Assembly: GCF_000002865.3 (NCBI RefSeq)
Contig: NW_001865055.1
Location: forward strand, 320,371 to 333,986
DNA from: Monosiga brevicollis MX1
Taxonomy: Eukaryota; Opisthokonta; Choanoflagellata; Craspedida; Salpingoecidae
Length of the DNA: 13,616 nucleotides
Direction: 5' to 3'
Shown here: one piece after another, positions 8,604 to 13,616 of the stretch
Numbering within the stretch: position 1 is the stretch's first letter
Layout: each line of letters opens with the position of its first letter
Notes under the pieces: model-generated
The model's input: the letters and a program-made list of their open reading frames with translations, nothing else
Told to the model about the DNA's origin: nothing
Databases searched by the model: none
Program-made: the position numbers and the translations under genes

Positions 8604-9866
8604 ATGCTGACGACCGGTGTCTCGCTTCAGGCCCTCCTCACGGCCATGCAGTACGTGCCTAGCCTCATCAACCACCTCTACACGCTGCCCCCAAGTCTGA
8701 CGTCGGGCTTGTCCGAGCTCTTGCACCGTGCTTGCAAGGACACCTTTGTCAAAGCCTTTTTTGCCAAGGTAAACCTGTCTGCACCAGCCGGAGCTGAAGG
8801 TCATGACGTTACGCTGGAACAGCTCCTGGAGGCTCGCATCTTCACGCGGGCCAACACCGGGGGCTTTGGCCTGCACGACTTGGTTGAGCGCGGACCGGTG
8901 GCTTATGTCTGCAACATGGCCAAGCTGGCCACTCGCTACCCTCGAGTTTACGATCGACTTTTGGAGGATGCATCGAGGGCTGCCGACTTTGAGGACCACG
9001 TGCAGCGAGCTGGCTTCCAGATGGCCACGGTCAAGGACGCGGCGACTCAGCGACCAGCTGAGATCATTGCCCTCCGCTCCAAGGCCGCACTGGACGACCT
9101 GATGGCCAAGTGCGCGCTGGACCTGCAGCAGGCATATCTGGCCTCACGCGAGTGGGGCGTCAGCACTGTCTTGACCATGCGGGGTCGAGACAAGTTGCGT
9201 CGCTTGAGCGACACGACCTTTGCCATTGCGGTCGTGTCCATGATGGGTTTTGGCCTCCATGAACTCATCAACGTCAAGCCGACGGACAAGTGCCTGCTCT
9301 GCAGCAGCAAGACACCCCAGCCGCGACTGACCCGCGAGCACCTGCTGACCTGCCGTCCCATCAAGCGACACAACGCCCTTCGCGACGAGATGGGCCGCCT
9401 GCTCAGGTACGCCACCCTCTCCCATGTCTGGGTGGAAAAGTCTGGCTACAACGCCAACGGTCAGAGCTGCCGCATCGACCTGCACTGCCGCAACCCCTTT
9501 CCCGGCGGTGCTCTGGGCCCAGCTCTGCCCGACCTGGGCATTGATGTGACTGTGCGCACAGCCCAACCCCCGACCACCTCGCAAGCCTGCATCAAGGTGG
9601 GCGCTGCCCTTCGCCGAGCCGAAAAGGAGAAGCGCGACTACTACACCGGTTTCAACCATGGAAAAACTCTGATCGTCCCTGCGGCGATGACGAGAACCGG
9701 TGGGTTCGCCTCCTCCTTTGTGGATCTGCTTGGTCAGCTCGCCCGCTGCGCCGAGGCCCGTGGTGTGTACCAGCCGGGGCTGGACGAGGCCTTTGTTCCT
9801 CGGTGGAAGGGTCGCTTCGCGGCGCTGGTCCATCAGATGAACGCTGGTCCATCAGATGAACGCTGA
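8604..9866 (+). pseudogene. Retrotransposon polyprotein C-terminus: CCHC finger and RLE domain
   Basis: A 420-residue frame, GC-rich in codon use. Residues 1-130 resemble the region after an RT thumb (FTRANTGGFGLHDL, then AYVCNMAKLA). A CCHC finger is C230-x2-C233-x12-H246-x3-C250. It is followed by a PD-(D/E)XK-like segment: R290-I-D292, then D314 in LGIDVTV, then a basic helix (RRAEKEKRDYY) and TRTGGFASSFVDLLGQLA. This finger-then-nuclease order is known from RLE-type non-LTR retrotransposons, where the nuclease nicks target DNA. The frame lacks an RT, so the copy is dead. The ATG at 8604 is only the first ATG; the frame is open from 8568. A 19-bp duplication near the end shifts the frame and ends the protein at 9866. 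Confidence 0.75.
9823..9860 (+). repeat. 19-bp tandem duplication causing a C-terminal frameshift
   Basis: The unit CGCTGGTCCATCAGATGAA occurs at 9823-9841 and again at 9842-9860. As 19 is not a multiple of three, the second copy moves the frame and creates the TGA at 9864-9866. Reading the sequence with one unit would continue through ADHIQRHFGGVCLRSS to a TAG at 9910-9912, a plausible original end. Confidence 0.85.
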
Positions 9867-9885
9867 CCACATCCAGCGCCACTTT

Positions 9886-9924
9886 GGCGGTGTCTGCCTA
9901 CGCTCGTCGTAGGTAGGCACCGCC
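9886..9924 (+). other. Strong hairpin at the ORF/3'-UTR junction
   Basis: Bases 9886-9902 pair with 9908-9924 (17 bp, two of them G-U in RNA) around a CTCGT loop. It spans the inferred ancestral stop codon of the polyprotein and begins the 3' UTR. RLE-type elements use 3' RNA structure for recognition by their own protein, so a recognition or 3'-processing role is conceivable, but this is inference. In the opposite-strand copy the matching position lies just beyond the window. Confidence 0.7.
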
Positions 9925-10433
9925 TCGGGGGTCCCTCTGTGGGGATCCCTGTGTGCACCAGTCGCTCCCTAGGTGGTTCTCGTTGTGATCTTTTCATGAT
10001 GGCTTGACTTGTATTTTTGTTTTAATTTTACTCGTATTTTGCACTAATTTTTACTGCATTTTTGTAAAGTCCTTTGTATGATGTCTTCTTCTTCTGTGGT
10101 CGGTTGCCTTTTCAACCCGGCGTTGTGCCTTATTGTATGTGAGCGTGCCGTGGTGTTTTTTGTGTGATCGTGCTGTGATGGCTTATATTTGTGATGCTTG
10201 ACTGCCGTTTTTGGGTGTCTAGTGTTTGAAATGGCTGTATCTCTCGATATACTTGGTCGTTTCTCACGGTTTTTGTTTCTATGGGCGTGATTCTTTGCGC
10301 TTGTACTCCTCGGCATGATAGAAGCCGTTGAATGTGTTTTGTTTTCTTGTGTTGTTTTGCGTGCCGTCGTGATTTTGATGTCGGGGTTGCACAGCTTTGC
10401 TTTCAGCTCTGAGGTTCAAACACCTAATTTATT
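9921..10433 (+). repeat. Left arm of a ~0.5 kb inverted repeat
   Basis: Reverse-complement match to 13100-13616. The arms are 3' ends of the same retroelement family in opposite orientation, separated by about 2.7 kb. They are diverged by scattered substitutions and indels, so they look like independent insertions rather than a recent duplication. Confidence 0.85.
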
Positions 10434-10442
10434 ATTATTATC

Positions 10443-11607
10443 TGCTCGTGCCTGACCTGCTCGGAACTGATTTGCTCGGTTCTGATGTGCTCGGGCCTGT
10501 CTTGTCACGACTGATGTGCTCGGGCCCGATCCTCTCGAGTCGGATCTGCTTGGGCCTGATCTGCTCGCGACTGATCTGCTGGGGCCTGATCTGCTGGGGC
10601 CTGATTTGGTCGGAACTGATATACTCGGTTCTGATCTGCTTGGGTCTGTCCTTGTCAACCCTGATCTGCTCGTGCCTGACCTGCTCGGAACTGATTTGCT
10701 CGGTTCTGATGTGCTCGGGCCTGTCCTTGTCAACCCGGATGTGCTCGGGCCCGATCCGCTCGAGTCGGATCTACTCGGGCCTGATCTGCTCGCGACTGAT
10801 CTGCTGGGGCCTAACCTGCTCGCGACTGATCTATTCGGTTCTGATCTGCTCGGACCTGATTTGCTCGGTTCTGATGTGCTCGGGCCTGTCCTTGTCAGAC
10901 CTGATGTGCTCGGGCCCGATCCTCTCGAGTCGGATCTGCTCGGGCCTGATCTGCTCGCGACTGATCTGCTGGGGCCTGATCTGCTCGGGCCTGATCTTTC
11001 GGCTATCTGCTCGGAACTGATATACTCGGTTCTGATTGCTCGGGCCTGTCCTTTTCAGACCTGATCTGCTTGGGTCTGTCCTTGTCAACCCTGATCTGCT
11101 CGTGCCTGACCTGCTCGGAACTGATTTGCTCGGTTCTGATGTGCTCGGGCCTGTCCTTGTCAACCCGGATGTGCTCGGGCCCGATCCGCTCGAGTCGGAT
11201 CTACTCGGGCCTGATCTGCTCGCGACTGATCTGCTGGGGCCTAATCTGCTCGGAACTGATCTATTCGGTTCTAATCTGCTCGGGCCTGATATACTCGGTT
11301 CTGATATGCTCGGGCCTGTCCTTTTCAGACCTGATCTGCTTGGGTCTGTCCTTGTCAACCCTGATCTGCTAGTGCCTGACCTGCTCGGAACTGATTTGCT
11401 CGGTTCTGATGTGCTCGGGCCTGTCCTTGTCAACCCGGATGTGCTCGGGCCCGATCCGCTCGAGTCGGATCTACTCGGGCCTGATCTGCTCGCGACTGAT
11501 CTGCTGGGGCCTGATCTGCTGGGGCCTGATTTGGTCGGAACTGATATACTCGGTTCTGATGTGCTCGGGCCTGTCCTTTTCAGACCTGATCTGCATGGGT
11601 CTGTTTT
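10443..11607 (+). repeat. 15-bp minisatellite with 270-bp higher-order unit
   Basis: About 77 degenerate units of a 15-mer close to TGCTCGGGCCTGATC start directly after the retroelement tail. Unit variants (CTCGCGACTGAT, CCTTGTCAACCC, CTCGAGTCGGAT) recur in the same order. The marker CCTTGTCAACCC precedes CTGATCTGCT near 10651, 11081 and 11351; the last two are exactly 270 bp (18 units) apart, showing higher-order duplication. An irregular unit near 11000-11030 breaks the period. Because 15 is a multiple of three, several frames on both strands stay open (plus: DLLGP-like; minus: SGPSR-like). I treat these as by-products, not genes. Confidence 0.93.
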
Positions 11608-11817
11608 AAAGGTGTATGTCCAGTACAGTGTTATGTGTGTGGACAAGGCGATTGTCACAGAGGTATCCAACCAATCGAAGTGCATACGAGAACATGGATT
11701 GAAGCAAGGCGAAGGAACAAGACAGAACAAGACAGAAGGAGGGAAGTGGAACGACCGAGGTCAAGAAGGAAAATGGTACCGATCCAGGGAGATCGCTCCC
11801 ATTTATAGCAGGTGGAA

Positions 11818-11830
11818 ACACACACACACA
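11818..11830 (+). repeat. Short (AC)n run
   Basis: Thirteen bases of alternating A and C. Minor simple repeat. Confidence 0.85.
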
Positions 11831-11985
11831 GTGGAGACAGAGAATGGACTATCACACTGAAGACAGGTGGAGGCGATATCAGCAATCTGTTGGGACCAAC
11901 AGATGCCACAACAAGATGATACACCAAGATGGCACAGCAAGATGTTACACAACAAGGTGGGACAACATCAAGTACCAGAGGACAC

Positions 11986-12035
11986 ACAACGTGGTAAAGT
12001 ATTTTTTTCTGACATCTTGTCGTGAACCACGTTGT
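11986..12035 (+). repeat. 10-bp inverted repeat
   Basis: ACAACGTGGT at 11986-11995 and its exact reverse complement at 12026-12035, with 30 bases between, including a T-run. Too short to classify. It lies at the approximate left edge of the 12135 element and might be a chance pairing or a boundary signature. Confidence 0.45.
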
Positions 12036-12134
12036 CAGATAAAATCTGCAACCCCGCTCCTTGCGGCCCGCGTTTTGGCGGCGCCCTCGCTCCCACCGTG
12101 TCCGCTCGCTTGCTCGCTTGCTTGCCCCGCGGAC

Positions 12135-13091
12135 ATGGCCTCTGAGTCCGGCGGCGAGGATTCTTGGACCCAGGTCCGCGGTGCTAAGCGCCCGAGTGCT
12201 GAATCACCTCCAAGCAACACCACCACCTCGCCTTCCCAAACTCATCGTTCTGCAAAACACACAAAACATGGCAGCGCTCGCCACGACCGTAACCATGTTT
12301 TCCCTGACCCTATGACTACCCCGCTTCGCCCTCGCGCCCACCACTCTGTCTCTACCGCCCGTGCCTCGTCTCATGTGCCCTCGACGTCCCCCGCTGCCGG
12401 TGCGACCGAGTCTTCGGCACGTGCCGTCGTGCCCGCGGCCGAGCCAGTGACCAGGACGTCAAACGGCGGCGGGGAGCACCGAGGATTTGTCAGCATCGGT
12501 GCCCTCTGAGCCAAATGGCAGCGGGGAGCAGCAACCCTCGCCCGAGTCCACAGGGCAGACACATCATTCGATTCCTAACACACCATCGGATTTTTTGACC
12601 ATGTCTTCGGATGAAAGCGACTCCCCTCCTCGCTCCACCGCACTCCGCGCGCCCACCCCTATCGCCCCTGCCGCGCATGATGGTGCCGGTGACACAAACG
12701 GCAGTGCCACGCCTGAGCCATTGGTGCAATCACCTACACCCGCTCAAATGGTGCTGCCATATCCATCGGGTACACAACAAACCCATTCCGATCCCTCTCC
12801 GCCCTCTGCTTCACCCCCTGCCTCTGCCATTTTGCCCGCTGCCGTTTCACATCCAGTCGAACACAGTGAGCATACAAACTCAGCCCCACTTGGCGAAGTC
12901 AGTGAGAGTGAAACACACAATACAGCGGGCGAACACAGTGAGAGTGAACAAGATGTCCTTCTCAGCGATCCCGCTCCGCCCATCGCTGCCAACGTGCTGG
13001 ATGCCCAGCGCAAGGTCCTGCTGAAGACATCTGGCCACAGGCAACTCCTCGCCTGCCCATTTGGGCTTTGCAAATGCAAGGGGCCCCGCCT
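12135..13091 (+). pseudogene. 5' part of a retrotransposon-like ORF, frameshifted and interrupted
   Basis: The ATG at 12135 opens a frame starting MASESGGEDSWTQVRGAKR. A short acidic start followed by SWTQVR and a basic patch is common at the N-terminus of non-LTR retrotransposon proteins. The frame then becomes Ser/Pro/Thr-rich and disordered and stops at 12507-12509. The next frame continues with the same composition from about 12450 to 13091, so a single-base indel between 12449 and 12509 is likely. The second part includes duplicated EHSEHTN/EHSESEQ motifs and ends with LLACPFGLCKCKGP, a possible first half of a zinc finger, exactly where a second element interrupts it (13092). No RT or nuclease remains here. 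It may be the missing 5' half of the copy A family, which cannot be tested in this window. A host disordered protein is the alternative. Confidence 0.5.
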
Positions 13092-13616
13092 TATAATAAA
13101 TAAATTAGGTGTTTGAACCTCAGAGCTGAAAGCAAAGCTGTGCAACCCCGACATCAAAATCACGACGGCACGCAAAACAACACAAGAGAACAAGACATTT
13201 TCATCGGCTTCTATCATGCTGAAAAGTACAAGCGCGAAGAATCACGCACAAGGAAACAAAAATCATGAAAAACGACTAAGTATAACCAGAGATACGGCCA
13301 TTTGAACCACTAGACACATAAAAAGGCAGTCACACATCACAACTACAAGCCATCACAGCACAAACATAAAAAACACCACGGCACGCTCACATACAACAAG
13401 AGACAGCGTCGGGTTGAAAAGGCAACCGACCACAGAAAGAAAAGTCATCATACAAAGGACTTTACAAAAATTCAGCAAAAATACCACACAAATACAGTCA
13501 AAATCAAAGTAAAATTAAAACAAAAATACAAGTCAAGCCATCAAAAGATCACAACGAGAACCACCTAGGGAGCAACAGGTGCACACAGGGATCCCCACAG
13601 AGGGACCCCCGAGACG
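13092..13616 (-). mobile_element. 3' end of non-LTR retrotransposon copy B (partial, opposite strand)
   Basis: The reverse complement reproduces the copy A 3' UTR from its GGGGGTCCCTCTGTGGGG segment to the terminal CACCTAATTTATT, followed by a TTA/TTTA tail at about 13092-13099. The body of the element continues beyond the window. It has inserted into the 12135 ORF, whose coding sequence ends abruptly at the tail; the apparent last codons of that ORF derive from this tail. Confidence 0.82.
13100..13616 (-). repeat. Right arm of the inverted repeat
   Basis: Partner of 9921-10433. The two arms could pair across 2.7 kb of minisatellite and spacer, a configuration expected to favour inversion or hairpin-mediated instability. 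Confidence 0.85.

Larger units (their letters stand above)
8568..10442 (+). mobile_element. 5'-truncated non-LTR retrotransposon (copy A)
   Basis: Contains the C-terminal part of a retrotransposon polyprotein (8604-9866), a 3' UTR of about 530 bases and a TTA-repeat tail (10428-10442). The 3' end is defined by a second copy at 13100-13616 on the opposite strand, which shares the terminal CACCTAATTTATT and then diverges. A restriction-like endonuclease at the C-terminus places it among RLE-bearing non-LTR elements (the R2/NeSL/CRE type of organisation) rather than APE-type LINEs. The reverse-transcriptase catalytic core is absent, as expected from 5' truncation during target-primed reverse transcription. 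The left boundary is approximate: an in-frame TGA stands at 8565-8567. No target-site duplication was identified. Confidence 0.72.
9867..10442 (+). other. 3' UTR and TTA-rich tail of retroelement copy A
   Basis: T-rich, non-coding sequence. From 9921 it aligns, with small indels and substitutions, to the reverse complement of 13100-13616. The last 89 bases or so (10345-10433) look identical in both copies, so the terminus is the most conserved part. It ends in repeated TTA rather than poly-A. Confidence 0.75.
11608..12134. other. Low-complexity spacer between minisatellite and retroelement ORF start
   Basis: No gene seen. It holds purine-rich sequence with ACAAGACAGA repeats (about 11720-11740), an (AC)n run (11818-11830), and degenerate copies of a CAAGATG/ACAC motif between 11908 and 11965. 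A 10-bp inverted repeat (11986-11995 with 12026-12035) lies close to the putative start of the next element. A GCTTGCTC-like short repeat precedes the ATG at 12135. Confidence 0.55.

Noticed and set aside
8268-8999. Minus-strand 243-residue ORF
   Set aside because: It is antisense to the retroelement ORF, whose finger and nuclease motifs establish the plus frame.
9144-9833. Minus-strand 229-residue ORF
   Set aside because: Antisense shadow of the GC-rich retroelement ORF; its low-complexity Gly/Ala translation has no motif.
10443-11607. CRISPR array
   Set aside because: Units are contiguous 15-mers with no unique spacers, in a eukaryotic setting.
10397-11860. Long plus- and minus-strand ORFs across the 15-bp repeat as pentapeptide-repeat or SGPSR-repeat proteins
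   Set aside because: They result from a repeat period divisible by three; there is no good start codon, the pentads lack the Ala/small residue pattern of real pentapeptide repeats, and slippage breaks the frame.
12744-13217. Minus-strand 157-residue ORF spanning the insertion junction
   Set aside because: It is formed by reading from the retroelement 3' UTR into antisense of the 12135 ORF; no protein-like features.

Overview
The window is eukaryotic nuclear DNA from a GC-rich, intron-dense unicellular organism. The evidence is GT-AG introns with conserved codon phase, polypyrimidine tracts, AATAAA signals, non-LTR retrotransposon pieces, a minisatellite and (AC)n and poly-T runs. Exons of 50-185 bp and introns of about 80-170 bp would suit a choanoflagellate-like holozoan or another protist. 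This is inference; no marker in the window fixes the taxon.

Left part (1-3825). Bases 1-792 are mostly pyrimidine-rich, non-coding-looking sequence, with one weak candidate for the last exon of an upstream gene (239-385). A three-exon plus-strand gene (793-2353) encodes a 12-TM major facilitator transporter resembling the sodium-dependent glucose transporter 1 / MFSD4 group. It converges on an apparently intronless minus-strand ORF of 209 residues (2658-3287) with no recognised family.

Centre (3826-7698, minus strand). No long ORF reveals it, but a gene of about 21 small exons can be assembled by hand. Every proposed junction keeps the reading frame. The predicted product is a secreted protein of about 579 residues: signal peptide, a phytocyanin-like cupredoxin domain, a Pro/Thr linker, a second phytocyanin-like domain, a PLAT/LH2-like domain, and a Cys-containing C-terminal region of unknown type. 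Both cupredoxin domains keep the phytocyanin disulphide pair but lack most type-1 copper ligands. This architecture is the most interesting item in the window.

Right part (about 8560-13616) is repeat territory. A 5'-truncated non-LTR retrotransposon carries a CCHC finger and a restriction-like endonuclease domain (8604-9866) and ends in a TTA-rich tail near 10442. A 15-bp minisatellite of about 1.16 kb with a 270-bp higher-order repeat follows immediately. After a low-complexity spacer comes what looks like the 5' start of another retrotransposon ORF (12135 onward, frameshifted). It is cut at about 13092 by a second copy of the first element's 3' end in the opposite orientation, so the two 3' tails form a large inverted repeat (9921-10433 and 13100-13616). 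The two conserved-looking genes sit left of 7.7 kb and the retroelement graveyard sits right of 8.5 kb.
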